A stretch of DNA of 36,192 bases, taken from the NCBI GenBank assembly GCA_011191985.1, contig DUEU01000082.1, positions 1-36,192 of the forward strand, in the 5' to 3' direction. This DNA is from Dehalococcoidia bacterium. GTDB taxonomy: Bacteria > Chloroflexota > Dehalococcoidia > Dehalococcoidales > W111. A model generated the notes under the pieces. That model searched no databases. It saw only the letters and a program-made list of their open reading frames with translations, and had not been told where the DNA came from. The position numbers and the translations under genes were made by a program. Shown here one piece after another: positions 15,810-24,804 of this stretch (position 1 is its first letter; the number at the start of each line of letters is the position of its first letter).

Positions 15810-17030
15810 TCAGCGTATCCGGACCTTTCTCCTTCCTGTCTCCTTAACGAAAGATAGACTGACTACCGCCAGAAGACCAAACGCCGCCCATAAAAGGAAG
15901 GGCGAGGCAGGACTGATAATGACCATACTGTTGCCAAGGGGAGGAGAAATGACCGCACCGACGCGAGAAATAGTATGCATGAGCCCAATGGCCGTTCCGG
16001 AATATATCGGCCCGACTCCCTCTGCCTCTACGGTCATGGTATTGCAGAGCGTCATGCTCGCATCGCGAAAGATACCCATCGCTATCATTATAATCCACAC
16101 TATAGCGCTGTCAGCCATATTAGCCACTGGCAACAGGGCTACGCCAGTAATAATAACTACTAACCCTGGGATGATGATGGCCTTCCGCAACCCAATCCGG
16201 TCAGATAATACCGCTATCGGGATAGCGGCCATAGCACCAACCCCGGCAAAAGCGGCCAGAGTACCATCAGCACCAGCCGCAGTCCAGCCGCTTTCCCGCA
16301 GGTAGAGCGGTAAGTAGCCCGACATCCCCTGAACGCAGCCCACAAAGCCTAATAAAACCAGGCCCATAAGCCAGACGGACTTGACCGGCAGCACCTGCGC
16401 TACCGTCTGGCGCAGAGATAACCCACTTCCAGAACCAGATGCCCCGGACTGACCCGCTTCCTTAACCGTGAAGAGCCAGAGCAAACTGACAATGACCGAT
16501 ACCGCGCCATAAAAGAAAAACACATTTCGCCAACCCCCGAGCAGCGGTGACAGTAAAGTAGCGCTGATCATAGCTCCCAGGGTAAACCCGAATCCCATGC
16601 CGGCGGCCATGATGCCATTAGCGGTGCCAAACTGCCGCCCAGAGAACAAGATAGCCGCTGCCTTGACAGCACCGGCGAACATTATTGACACCATGAAGCC
16701 AAAGAGGAAGGTACTGGCCACCAGGCTAAAGAAGTCCCCCGAGACGCCTCTCAGGGCACCGCCCACCCCGGCCAGGAAACAGGTAATAACCAAGATACGT
16801 TTAGCCCCGTACCGGTCGGTCAGCAAGCCACCAACGAAGAGAACAAATAAACCGGCCAGGTGGACGGTACCCCATACCACGCCTATTTCCACCGGACTCA
16901 GGCTCAACTCCTGGGATATCTCTTTGAACAGAACCGATACACATATCTGCGGCATGGCAAAAGAAAGGGCAAGGGATGCCGCGGCTAGGCCAAGTACATA
17001 CCACCTGTTTGTCACGTCTCTGTTTGCCAT
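15810..17030 (-). CDS. Major facilitator superfamily permease
   Basis: 406 aa with about twelve hydrophobic segments in two halves. The MFS signature between TM2 and TM3 reads GGLLTDRYGAKRIL (about 67-80), and the equivalent loop between TM8 and TM9 reads VLSDRIGLRKAI (about 278-289). The central cytoplasmic loop, AGQSGASGSGSGLSLRQ, is Ser/Gly-rich. Substrate not identifiable; organic-anion carriers of the NarK/OxlT type have similar layout. No strong ribosome binding site precedes the ATG. Probably co-transcribed with folP. Confidence 0.88.
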   Translation of the reverse strand: MANRDVTNRWYVLGLAAASLALSFAMPQICVSVLFKEISQELSLSPVEIGVVWGTVHLAGLFVLFVGGLLTDRYGAKRILVITCFLAGVGGALRGVSGDFFSLVASTFLFGFMVSIMFAGAVKAAAILFSGRQFGTANGIMAAGMGFGFTLGAMISATLLSPLLGGWRNVFFFYGAVSVIVSLLWLFTVKEAGQSGASGSGSGLSLRQTVAQVLPVKSVWLMGLVLLGFVGCVQGMSGYLPLYLRESGWTAAGADGTLAAFAGVGAMAAIPIAVLSDRIGLRKAIIIPGLVVIITGVALLPVANMADSAIVWIIMIAMGIFRDASMTLCNTMTVEAEGVGPIYSGTAIGLMHTISRVGAVISPPLGNSMVIISPASPFLLWAAFGLLAVVSLSFVKETGRRKVRIR

Positions 17031-17327
17031 CTATAGCTCGCGATAATAACCTGGAAGGAAGGCATCGAGGGGATGCAGAACTAACTCAACATATTTTACA
17101 ATCCCACGCCGAGTCACTTCAAATTTTCGCCGTTTCCTTTCCCAGTCAAGTATATGGGAAGGCTTTCACAAGAGTTGTCGCTAAAGAGGCTTTAAGTAAC
17201 CAGAAACAGGGTAGCCTCGGCCGATATGCTACCGGAAAAGACCAACACAAAAGGGGGGAACCTTGCCTACCGTACATTATGGTGACCTGCCCCCAATACT
17301 GTTAGCACTTATTGAGTCATTACCGCA
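17031..17327. other. Intergenic stretch, no gene seen
   Basis: Between the MFS start and the end of the SDR gene, both on the minus strand. The only open frames are overlapping, low-quality plus-strand ones; no RNA or repeat was recognised. Confidence 0.4.
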
Positions 17328-18185
17328 CTAAGCGGGGCTTATTAGTGGGGGGATAATCTTTATTAGTTCGTCCACAGTCCATTTGCCCGTCTTTTGAATG
17401 AACCTTGGCGGTTCTGGCATTTGCATTGGTTGGTCATGTATGGCAACGTCTCCGCCGCCAGAATAAATAATCTGGCCGGTTACGCTTTTAGCTTCATCCG
17501 TAGCCAGAAAGACGATTACTGGTGCCACAAATTCTGGTCCATAACGCTTAGCCCCAAACATCTCAGGAAACGGGAAAAGCACAGTGGCTGCATTGGGTGA
17601 TATAGCATTGACGGTTATGCCATACTTTTCCATTTCCAGGGATAGCGTCTTAGTAAAAGCCAGTACCCCTGCTTTGGCAGTGCCATACGCTATAGCGGGT
17701 TCCGGACCTAATTCATGTGGGAAGGCAGCAATAGAGGTAAAATTAATGATTCTGCCACCGCTTTTTTGTTTTAGCATCTCTCTGATAGCAGCCCTGGTAC
17801 AGCTGAAAAGTCCTTTTAAGTGGATAGCCATGATTAAATCCCATTCATCCTCAGTACAGTCAACAGTTGGCCCGGAAACAAAATTGCCCGCACAATTAAC
17901 TAATATGTCGACGCGGCCGAAGTTGCTGGTGGCAGTTTTGATGATATTCTCACCGCCTGACATTGTAGCGACACTATCGTAATTGGCAATAGCCGTACCC
18001 CCAGCTTGTTTGATTTCCATAACCACACGATCCGCTCCCCAAGTGCCATCTGGATCCTTGGTAATATCGTTCACTACTACCTTAGCTCCCTCGGCGGCCA
18101 TGGCTAACGCAACTTCTTTACCAATCCCATTTTCACTTCCACCGCCAGTTACCACTGCTGATTTACCTGCTAATTTTTGAGCCAT
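17328..18185 (-). CDS. Short-chain dehydrogenase/reductase
   Basis: 285 aa classical SDR. The nucleotide-binding motif is TGGGSENGIGKEVA (about 14-27), an expanded TGxxxGIG. NCAG follows near residue 98, the catalytic Ser is in NFTSIAAF, and Tyr/Lys are in AYGTAKAG. The C-terminus has a tail of about 45 residues beyond the usual fold (QPMQMPEPPRFIQ...). It resembles the 3-hydroxyacyl-CoA-dehydrogenase-like SDRs of the multifunctional beta-oxidation type. TAAAGGAGGG precedes the ATG. It is divergently placed relative to the 18588 flavoenzyme and may act in the same pathway. Confidence 0.9.
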   Translation of the reverse strand: MAQKLAGKSAVVTGGGSENGIGKEVALAMAAEGAKVVVNDITKDPDGTWGADRVVMEIKQAGGTAIANYDSVATMSGGENIIKTATSNFGRVDILVNCAGNFVSGPTVDCTEDEWDLIMAIHLKGLFSCTRAAIREMLKQKSGGRIINFTSIAAFPHELGPEPAIAYGTAKAGVLAFTKTLSLEMEKYGITVNAISPNAATVLFPFPEMFGAKRYGPEFVAPVIVFLATDEAKSVTGQIIYSGGGDVAIHDQPMQMPEPPRFIQKTGKWTVDELIKIIPPLISPA

Positions 18186-18587
18186 TATCTTACCCTCCTT
18201 TAATAATCCTTACTATTTTCAGGTTATAAGTAAAACACCCGAACCAAAGGTAATTTAATAATCTTTCCTTGTTCTTCTCTGGAATACTCAGGCAGCCTTC
18301 TAACGGCCGGGCAGCCCGTTATGCTTTCAACTTTCTTTATAATTTCCTACTGCACCACGTACGAATTGTTCTTATTATACAACAAAATACTTGCAGGAAT
18401 ACGGTATAATTGAGACAATTCCTACACAAGAGTCTATTGATTATCCTAGTTCCAAACAGATGATTGAATGGTTAAATGAATTTAGCTATGATCCGATACC
18501 CTCTCTCTTAGAGAGTGGCGCGGTGCATCTTACCATTTAGATAAACAAGTCTCTCTGGCGCGGTAAAATAATTTAAGGAGGGCCAAC
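18186..18587. other. Intergenic stretch with a possible gene remnant
   Basis: A plus-strand frame without start stays open from about 18343 to the stop at 18538-18540 and looks protein-like near its end (SSKQMIEWLNEF, YDPIPSLLESGAVHLTI). No family is recognised and no ribosome binding site fits, so it may be the 3' end of a lost gene. A TATAAT at 18405-18410 lies inside it without a good -35. An AAGGAGG is present just before the 18588 gene. Confidence 0.3.
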
Positions 18588-20543
18588 ATGCAATTCCCGA
18601 AACTTTTTTCACCTATCAAAGTGGGTAGTATGGAATTGGACAATCGCTTTGTTGTGCCACCGATGGGATTTGATCTAACTAATGAGGTGGCTAACGGGGG
18701 TGGAATTGTTAACCAGGCAGTTATAGATTACTGGGTGGCCAGGGCTAAGGGTGGGTGGGGACTGCTAATTTTTGAATTCACGGCAATAGACCCCCTGGGC
18801 AAGGCGGGACCACGCCATATTGCTATATGGAATGACGAATTTGTCGCTGGTTTTAAACAATTGACCGAGGCAGTGCACAAGCATGGAGCAAAAATAGCAG
18901 TTCAGCTAGGCCATGCCGGTCGTCAGACAACCAAAAAAATAATTGGAACTCAGCCGGTTTCGGCATCGCCTATTGCTTGCCCGGTGGCTAGAGAAACACC
19001 GCGGGAGTTGTCCTCAGAAGAGGTACATGAGCTCATAGAGAAATTTGGTGATGCCGCAGTGCGCGCCTGTGATGCTGGTTTTGACGCTGTCGAGATCCAC
19101 GGTGCCCATGGTTATCTGATAGCCCAGTTCATGTCAGTGTACTCCAACAAACGCATTGATGAATTTGGTGGTAGTTTACAGAACAGAATGAAGTTTCCTA
19201 TAGAAATAATACATAATGTTCGCCGCAAAATTGGCTCATCTTTTCCAGTTATGTTCAGGATAAGTGGCGAAGAAAAGGTTCCCGGTGGTAGAACAATAGA
19301 CGAGACACGGGTAATAGCCCGCATGCTGGTAGAGGCCGGGGTAGACGCTATTGATGTCTCCGTGAGTGTTAATGTGAGCGGCCGTTATATTATTGCCCCG
19401 GCGACAATGCCGCCCGGTTTTTTGCTTTCATTTGGTGAGGAGATAAAGAAAGCGGTCTCCGTGCCGGTGATAGCGGTAGGCAGGATAAACCACCCGATGC
19501 TTGCTGAGGATGCCATTGAAACCGGTAAGGCAGACTTAATCGCTTGGGGCAGGTCATCGTTGGCCGATCCTGAATTACCAAATAAAGTGGCTGCTGGAAA
19601 ACTGGACGATATCTGCCCCTGTATAGCCTGTTTACAGGGTTGCGCGCGGTTATTAGAGCTCCATGACGACCCGCTGGCCGAATTGAAGGTGACGTGTCTG
19701 GTCAATCCTTTCTGCGCTCGAGAAGGTGAAATGAAGATTAAACCGGCCGCGAAAAGCAAGAAGGTCATCATCGTTGGTGGTGGTCCTGGTGGCCTTGAAG
19801 CGGCCTGGGTTGCCGCGGCCTGCGGGCATCAGGTTACTTTGTACGAGAAGCAAAAAGCACTCGGTGGGCAATTTCGTATAGCAGCCATTCCGCCATTTAA
19901 GCAGGAGATTGCCAGGGCCATTTCCTATTACACTCACATGTGCCAAAAACATGGTGTGTTATTTAAAATGGGAGTCACGGCAACGTTAGACCAGATACTG
20001 GCTGAAAAACCGGATGCGATAATAATTGCTACGGGTGGGGAGCCTTTTATCCCCGACATCGACGGGGTAAAGGGAGTTCGTGTTGTTACCGCATGGGATA
20101 TCTTAGAGGGGAAAAAACAGGCTGGCAACAGAGTATTGATAGTTGGTGGAGGTATGGTCGGCTGTGAGGTAGCCGATTTCCTAGGTGAGCATTTTCATAA
20201 TGTAACTCTTATAGAAATGTTACCGGAGATAGCTCAAGACGTCCCCTTGTACGTGCGGTATTTCCTGATGGAGAGACTAATGGACTACGGTGTTAAAATT
20301 GAGACGGAGACATCGGTAGTGAAGTTTCTGGATGACGGGGCCGTTGTTAATAAGGCTGGTAAAGAATCGAAACTTGACGGGTTCGATACAATCGTATTGG
20401 CCATGGGAACGAAATCGGTCAATAATTTGAAAGGTAATCTGGAAAGGAGGGTACCCGAGCTTTATATTATTGGAGACGCTCTCGCTCCCCGGCAGGCGAT
20501 AGATGCTATCGAGGAGGGAGCTAGAATTGCCCTAAAGCTCTAG
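18588..20543 (+). CDS. NADH:flavin oxidoreductase / 2,4-dienoyl-CoA reductase-like enzyme
   Basis: 651 aa, the normal length of FadH-type enzymes. Residues about 1-345 form an Old Yellow Enzyme FMN barrel (LFSPIKVGSMELDNR, VQLGHAGRQ, VEIHGAHGYLIAQFMS, GGSLQNR). The 4Fe-4S site CIACLQGC plus the Cys in TCLVNP follows. An FAD/NAD(P) disulfide-reductase-like module fills the rest (VGGGPGGLEAAW about 398-409, VGGGMVGCEVADFL, IIGDALAPRQAIDAIEEG). The family reduces C=C bonds in enoyl-CoAs, cyclic enones or bile-acid-type substrates. Start supported by AAGGAGG. No gene overlaps it; the acyl-CoA dehydrogenase homologue lies 500 bases downstream. Confidence 0.94.
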   Translation: MQFPKLFSPIKVGSMELDNRFVVPPMGFDLTNEVANGGGIVNQAVIDYWVARAKGGWGLLIFEFTAIDPLGKAGPRHIAIWNDEFVAGFKQLTEAVHKHGAKIAVQLGHAGRQTTKKIIGTQPVSASPIACPVARETPRELSSEEVHELIEKFGDAAVRACDAGFDAVEIHGAHGYLIAQFMSVYSNKRIDEFGGSLQNRMKFPIEIIHNVRRKIGSSFPVMFRISGEEKVPGGRTIDETRVIARMLVEAGVDAIDVSVSVNVSGRYIIAPATMPPGFLLSFGEEIKKAVSVPVIAVGRINHPMLAEDAIETGKADLIAWGRSSLADPELPNKVAAGKLDDICPCIACLQGCARLLELHDDPLAELKVTCLVNPFCAREGEMKIKPAAKSKKVIIVGGGPGGLEAAWVAAACGHQVTLYEKQKALGGQFRIAAIPPFKQEIARAISYYTHMCQKHGVLFKMGVTATLDQILAEKPDAIIIATGGEPFIPDIDGVKGVRVVTAWDILEGKKQAGNRVLIVGGGMVGCEVADFLGEHFHNVTLIEMLPEIAQDVPLYVRYFLMERLMDYGVKIETETSVVKFLDDGAVVNKAGKESKLDGFDTIVLAMGTKSVNNLKGNLERRVPELYIIGDALAPRQAIDAIEEGARIALKL

Positions 20544-20661
20544 TATTGTTGAAAAACCTGGCCTCTTCCTAAAAGTCTTTCCAGTTTGGGAAGTCATTTT
20601 CGAATCATTATCCTTCCCTTATTCCCGATAGATATAGAAATATCGTAACGGGGGTATTGCT

Positions 20662-20817
20662 GTGGAAATAGTAAGTACGTTAGAGAAAATTGTAGGGCCC
20701 GATAGAGTCTCAACCTCTGACAACGTTTGCCTGAGCTATTCATTTAATATTGGTTATACCAGAGATATAGAAAGGAAAGATTGGCAGAGGGGAAGCAAGC
20801 TGCCGGCACTATGGTAA
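20662..20817 (+). pseudogene. FAD-linked oxidase (GlcD-type) N-terminal remnant
   Basis: A GTG after GGGGG opens 51 codons resembling the start of FAD_binding_4 oxidases: LEKIVGPDRVSTSDN, YTRDI and GSKLPAL, after which the normal continuation into the FAD-binding core is lost and a stop appears. The break lies at about 20809-20811, where a second remnant in another frame begins. Confidence 0.5.
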
Positions 20818-20942
20818 CGGCCTGTACCTCTTGCTTTAATATTATAGATAAAGCGGCAAGAAAACAGGGAATAGGTTTGGAAGTATGCGACCTTTCGGTT
20901 TTGGTGGCGGAAGCAATGGGGACTAAAGTGACCCGTTTCTAG
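20811..20942 (+). pseudogene. HdrB/GlcF-like Fe-S protein C-terminal remnant
   Basis: A 43-codon frame, ACTSCFNIIDKAARKQG then VCDLSVLVAEAMG, looks like the end of a CCG-domain (heterodisulfide reductase subunit B/GlcF-like) protein. It overlaps the preceding FAD-oxidase remnant in a different frame. Such genes usually adjoin FAD-linked oxidases, so one deletion of the intervening DNA explains both pieces. Confidence 0.45.
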
Positions 20943-21038
20943 ACGGTCATGAATTGGGATTGGACCCTATTTCCGTAAAAATATGACGTCTGTGGTGCGC
21001 AATACATGATATCGCTTTAAAAAGGAGAACCGTAATCA

Positions 21039-22223
21039 ATGGAATTTGCGTTAAATGAAGAACAAAAGGCCCTTACAGCACTGGCAAAGGATTTTTGTAA
21101 ACGAGAAGTGAGCCCAGAATTTCTACGTGAACTTCTCGAGAGGGAGCCAAAAGACCGTATGCCCTGGGATTTGATTAAGAAAATGCATGACCTGGGGTTA
21201 AGAACACTCACTGTTCCTGAGGAATACGGAGGTGGAGGCGCTGATTTACTCACCCAGGTGTTGGTTTCAGAGACTCTGGGGCAATACGGTGGTCCCGTGG
21301 GCGCTGTACTTACACCAATGTGGAGATTGTGTGGTAGCCTGGCTGCCGTTGGCAATAAGGAACAACAAGATGAGATTTTTAACCGGGTAAAGAGTGATTA
21401 CACCTTCTTTATGCACGAAATAATAACCGAACCTGACCATGGACATGATCCTCTCTTACCACATAATGAGCCGGGATCAGGTTTGAAAACTTTCGCACAC
21501 AGAGATGGAGATGAATACGTCATAAACGGGGAAAAATGTTTCTGCGGAAATACCTCAGCTGACCTATTTTGGGTCCACCTCCGAACAGATAAAAATAAAC
21601 CTCTGTCCCAATCTATGAGCCTGTTATTGGTGCCTAGGGACGCGCCGGGATTCTCCGTCACAAGAATTAACGAATTCATAGTACCAAAAGTGCGGTTGAA
21701 TGGAGACCTTCTTTTTGACAATGTCAGGGTACCGGCGCGTAATCTGGTAGGTGAGGAAGGCAAAGGTGGCGATATATTCCAAGGCCGCTTGGCGTTTTCG
21801 CTTCCGGGCTTAGGCGTTCAGCTTGGTAAAACTCAGGAAATCTATGAGGTCACCAAGGATTATGCAAAAACAAGAATCCAGGGAGGCAAACCCATCTTTG
21901 AACATCCAACTGTCGGGACCAAAATCGTGGATATGCTTACTCATATAGAACAAGCAAGATTACTCGTGTACAAGACAGCATGGGAGTATGACCAAGCCGT
22001 CAAGTCTGGGAAAAAGCTAGTCAGCCCGTTGGGATTTAACTTATGTAATGCTGTAATGCATGAGCTCGGCATACTTGTTGCTGGGCACGCTGCCGAAGTC
22101 TGGGGAGGACGGGCAACTCTGAAAGAGTTACCCATTGAGGGATATATCCGTAGTGTGTACGACCATCATCATTTTTTAGGGACTGCTACCTTCAACCGAA
22201 TTAAGGCAATGAGTATGATATAG
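21039..22223 (+). CDS. Acyl-CoA dehydrogenase family protein
   Basis: 394 aa with the three-part ACAD fold: N-terminal helices (EFALNEEQKALTALAKDFC, VPEEYGGGGADLL), a middle beta domain (GEKCFCGNTSADLFWVHLRTD, FDNVRVPARNLVGEEGKGG) and a C-terminal helical domain. The family's usual IYEGT near the C-terminus reads HFLGT, so the common catalytic Glu position is occupied by Leu. The base may lie elsewhere, or the protein may act on an unusual substrate. AAAAAGGAG lies upstream of the ATG. It is followed by an SDR, a pair typical of beta-oxidation-like or cyclic acyl-CoA pathways. Confidence 0.9.
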   Translation: MEFALNEEQKALTALAKDFCKREVSPEFLRELLEREPKDRMPWDLIKKMHDLGLRTLTVPEEYGGGGADLLTQVLVSETLGQYGGPVGAVLTPMWRLCGSLAAVGNKEQQDEIFNRVKSDYTFFMHEIITEPDHGHDPLLPHNEPGSGLKTFAHRDGDEYVINGEKCFCGNTSADLFWVHLRTDKNKPLSQSMSLLLVPRDAPGFSVTRINEFIVPKVRLNGDLLFDNVRVPARNLVGEEGKGGDIFQGRLAFSLPGLGVQLGKTQEIYEVTKDYAKTRIQGGKPIFEHPTVGTKIVDMLTHIEQARLLVYKTAWEYDQAVKSGKKLVSPLGFNLCNAVMHELGILVAGHAAEVWGGRATLKELPIEGYIRSVYDHHHFLGTATFNRIKAMSMI

Positions 22224-22377
22224 AAATAACGTTGAAGTGTGTTATGTTTATGTAAATACTGAAGCTAACAGAGATGGGTAAAGCTGTTGCAGTTCTCCCC
22301 ATCGTACACATAATACATAATAACGGATGATTCGTAGGACCCTAAGTAAGCATTGAACTGGTTTTGGGGAGGCAAGT

Positions 22378-23205
22378 ATGGAGTTTGAAGGCGCAGTTGC
22401 CGTCATAACCGGGGCTGCGAGTGGTATCGGGCGCTCGACGGCACTGGCCTTGGCGAAACTAGGAACAGACATTGTTGTCGCTGACATAGACGACGCGAGA
22501 ATGGAAGAGGTAAGTCAGGCAATAGAAAACCTAGGCCGTCGCGCGCTTATTGTACACTGCGATGTATCTCAAGATGCCAGCGTAAAAAATTTAGCCGCTC
22601 AGACTCTTTCGGCCTTCGGCAGGGTTGACCTTCTTATGAATAACGCAGGAGTAATGATAGAGGGTGATGTAGAAAAAATCAGCTTGGCTGATTGGGAATG
22701 GGTTTTAAATATTAATTTACTAGGTATCATACGTGGCGTTCATGCTTTTCTACCGATTATGCTCAAAAGCGGTAGCGGTTATATTATCAATACTTCTTCG
22801 ATTGCTGGACTCATACCGGATTGGGGCTCGCCCTCGCTGGCAGTGAAAACTATCCCTTATATTACTTCTAAATTCGGCGTATTAGGTTTCTCAGAGAGCC
22901 TTTATACTTACCTTCGTCCCAAAGGTATCATGGTCTCAGTGCTCTGCCCGGGTGGTGTCTCTACAAATTTTCAATCAAATATCCGTCATGCTGCTGATGA
23001 CTGGCAACAAGATAACGATATAAAATATCAGGTAGAGGCCGGGGCCGAAGCAACCGGTAACAGCGACCTGGGTGATCTGATGGAACCCGATGAGGTGGCA
23101 CAAATAATTATTAATAGTATTAAGAAGGAGTATTTCCTTATTCTCACTCACCCTAACTCTCGGGAACGTCTGGTAGAACGAGGCCAATATTTACTGAATT
23201 TATAG
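22378..23205 (+). CDS. Short-chain dehydrogenase/reductase
   Basis: 275 aa classical SDR. TGAASGIGRSTALA (about 11-24) is the cofactor motif. The acidic residue at the end of the second strand (ADIDD, about 36-40) suggests NAD(H) preference. NNAG is at about 90-93, the catalytic Ser in NTSSIAG, and YITSK supplies Tyr and Lys. The C-terminal part contains a LMEPDEVAQIIINSI segment seen in many SDRs of this group. It starts 155 bases after the acyl-CoA dehydrogenase homologue, preceded by GGGGAGG. Confidence 0.92.
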   Translation: MEFEGAVAVITGAASGIGRSTALALAKLGTDIVVADIDDARMEEVSQAIENLGRRALIVHCDVSQDASVKNLAAQTLSAFGRVDLLMNNAGVMIEGDVEKISLADWEWVLNINLLGIIRGVHAFLPIMLKSGSGYIINTSSIAGLIPDWGSPSLAVKTIPYITSKFGVLGFSESLYTYLRPKGIMVSVLCPGGVSTNFQSNIRHAADDWQQDNDIKYQVEAGAEATGNSDLGDLMEPDEVAQIIINSIKKEYFLILTHPNSRERLVERGQYLLNL

Positions 23206-23275
23206 ACATACCATAGTCAATTAACATTACCGATATGAAAGAACGTTATGATTATCAATAGTCTTTCAAGAGGCT

Positions 23276-23623
23276 GTGGTGAAGGTAAGTAATGAATACC
23301 TCCGGTTTATAATGCAGAAACTAGATCCTTTAGGTTACGTGACGAGCCGGGCTATGTTCGGGGGGTATGGAATCTTTCATGAGGGTCTCATGTTTGCCCT
23401 AATTGCCGACGACGTCTTATATTTCAAGGTTAATGAATCTAGTCGCACTATGTATGAGCAAGCTGGAAGTAAGCCTTTCCCGCATGGCATATCATACTGG
23501 GAGGTACCGGCTGAGTTACTGGAGGAAGATACTAGGCTACACGAATGGGCTAATATATCAATAGGAATTGCCCGCCAATTATCTTTAAAAAAGGCAGGTC
23601 GGGCAAAACGTAAGAGAGATTGA
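23276..23623 (+). CDS. TfoX N-terminal domain protein
   Basis: 115 aa. RAMFGGYGIF, MFALIADDVLYFKVNE and SYWEVPAELLEE match the TfoX/Sxy N-terminal domain. The family includes competence regulators in gamma-proteobacteria, but in other phyla it occurs as a small single-domain protein of unknown role. Two adjacent GTG codons (23276, 23279) can start it. The lysine/arginine-rich end KKAGRAKRKRD might bind nucleic acid. It opens a tightly packed set of small genes up to 25505. Confidence 0.85.
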   Translation: MVKVSNEYLRFIMQKLDPLGYVTSRAMFGGYGIFHEGLMFALIADDVLYFKVNESSRTMYEQAGSKPFPHGISYWEVPAELLEEDTRLHEWANISIGIARQLSLKKAGRAKRKRD

Positions 23624-23637
23624 TAAGGATGTGAAGA

Positions 23638-24309
23638 ATGCCAATACCCAAGATTATAATGCACAATTCGGTGAGCCTGGATGGTTCCTTCACAAACTTT
23701 GATGTTGATATGGAATTGCACTATCAAATAGCCGGCAGGTACCAAGCGGATGCGAACCTGATTGGCTCGAACACAATTAAGGCAGGGATTGAAATATATG
23801 GTGGGGAAATACCGCAGGAGAATGAAACGGACTTTACTAAACCGGCGAGGGATCCAGCTTTACCCTACTGGATTATTGTTGATACCAAGGGTATCACCCA
23901 AGGTCTGCTGCATATATGTCGAAGCTTTGAATTCTGCAAAGATGTAATCGTATTAATCTCACAGCAGACGAGCAGAGATTATATAGACTATCTTAACGAA
24001 AGAAACTATGACTATTTAGTGAATGGGAAAGAGCATGCAGACTATGAGAAGGCACTTCATATTCTAAATACAAAATATGGGATTAAGACGGTTCTGGTAG
24101 ATTCAGGTCCTGTACTAAATGGACTATTGCTTGGCCGGGGACTTATTGATGAAATAAGCCTGTTAGTGTCCCCGGTTCTGGTCGGCACAAAATCAGACAA
24201 GTTACTGGCCCATCTCAATTTCGAGGTCCAAAATGTAAATCTAGAACTACTGACGTGCGAAGGTTTAGATAAAGGACAAGTTTTATTAAGATATAAGGTC
24301 TTAAGGTGA
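23638..24309 (+). CDS. RibD C-terminal / dihydrofolate reductase-like protein
   Basis: 223 aa. NSVSLDGSFTNFDVDM near the start, the ADANLIGSNTIKAG segment, KTVLVDSGPVLNGLLLGRGLIDEISLLVSPVLVG and the final strand correspond to the RibD_C domain. This domain reduces aminouracil ribosyl phosphate in riboflavin synthesis, but stand-alone members are generic NAD(P)H-dependent reductases. There is no deaminase domain and no other rib gene nearby, so a biosynthetic role is not implied. It starts 14 bases after the TfoX-like stop. Confidence 0.85.
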   Translation: MPIPKIIMHNSVSLDGSFTNFDVDMELHYQIAGRYQADANLIGSNTIKAGIEIYGGEIPQENETDFTKPARDPALPYWIIVDTKGITQGLLHICRSFEFCKDVIVLISQQTSRDYIDYLNERNYDYLVNGKEHADYEKALHILNTKYGIKTVLVDSGPVLNGLLLGRGLIDEISLLVSPVLVGTKSDKLLAHLNFEVQNVNLELLTCEGLDKGQVLLRYKVLR

Positions 24310-24357
24310 GAACACTGGAGTGTTTATGACCGTTTATTATTCATATGATTTTGCGAA

Positions 24358-24804
24358 ATGAGAGAAGAACTAATCGCTCCGTGTGGAATGAACTGTGGCG
24401 TGTGTTCCAGCTACTTAGCCATGGAAAACGACCTGAAGAAGAAGGGATTTGGGAAGACGTACTGTGCTGGCTGCTTACCACGCGGCAAGGACTGTTACCA
24501 CGCAAAAAGGTGTGAACTGCTTGGGAAAGGAAATGTACGATTCTGTTATCAATGCCGCGATTTCCCCTGCAAGCTTTTAAAGACTCTCGACAAGCGCTAT
24601 CGCGCCTTTTACCATATGAGCATGATAGAGAACCTTGAATTTATTAAAAAGAATGGCATCGAAAGGTTCCTGGAAAAGGAAGTAGAAAAGTGGCACTGCC
24701 CTGAATGCGGCGGGGTTATATGCTGTCATAACGGACTTTGTTACAGTTGTGGTCTTGAAAAACTAAAGCAAAAGAAAAGAAAGTACCGGTGGGATGAATC
24801 GTGA
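24358..24804 (+). CDS. Cysteine-rich DUF3795-type protein
   Basis: 148 aa with about eighteen Cys. The N-terminal APCGMNCGVCSSYLA, the AGCLPRGKDCYH and the CYQCRDFPCKLL segments are characteristic of DUF3795 proteins, which are common in anaerobes and have no established function. A C-terminal CPECGG...CYSCG pair looks like a zinc ribbon. Metal binding is likely; catalytic function unknown. It overlaps the following lipoprotein gene by four bases. Confidence 0.8.
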   Translation: MREELIAPCGMNCGVCSSYLAMENDLKKKGFGKTYCAGCLPRGKDCYHAKRCELLGKGNVRFCYQCRDFPCKLLKTLDKRYRAFYHMSMIENLEFIKKNGIERFLEKEVEKWHCPECGGVICCHNGLCYSCGLEKLKQKKRKYRWDES

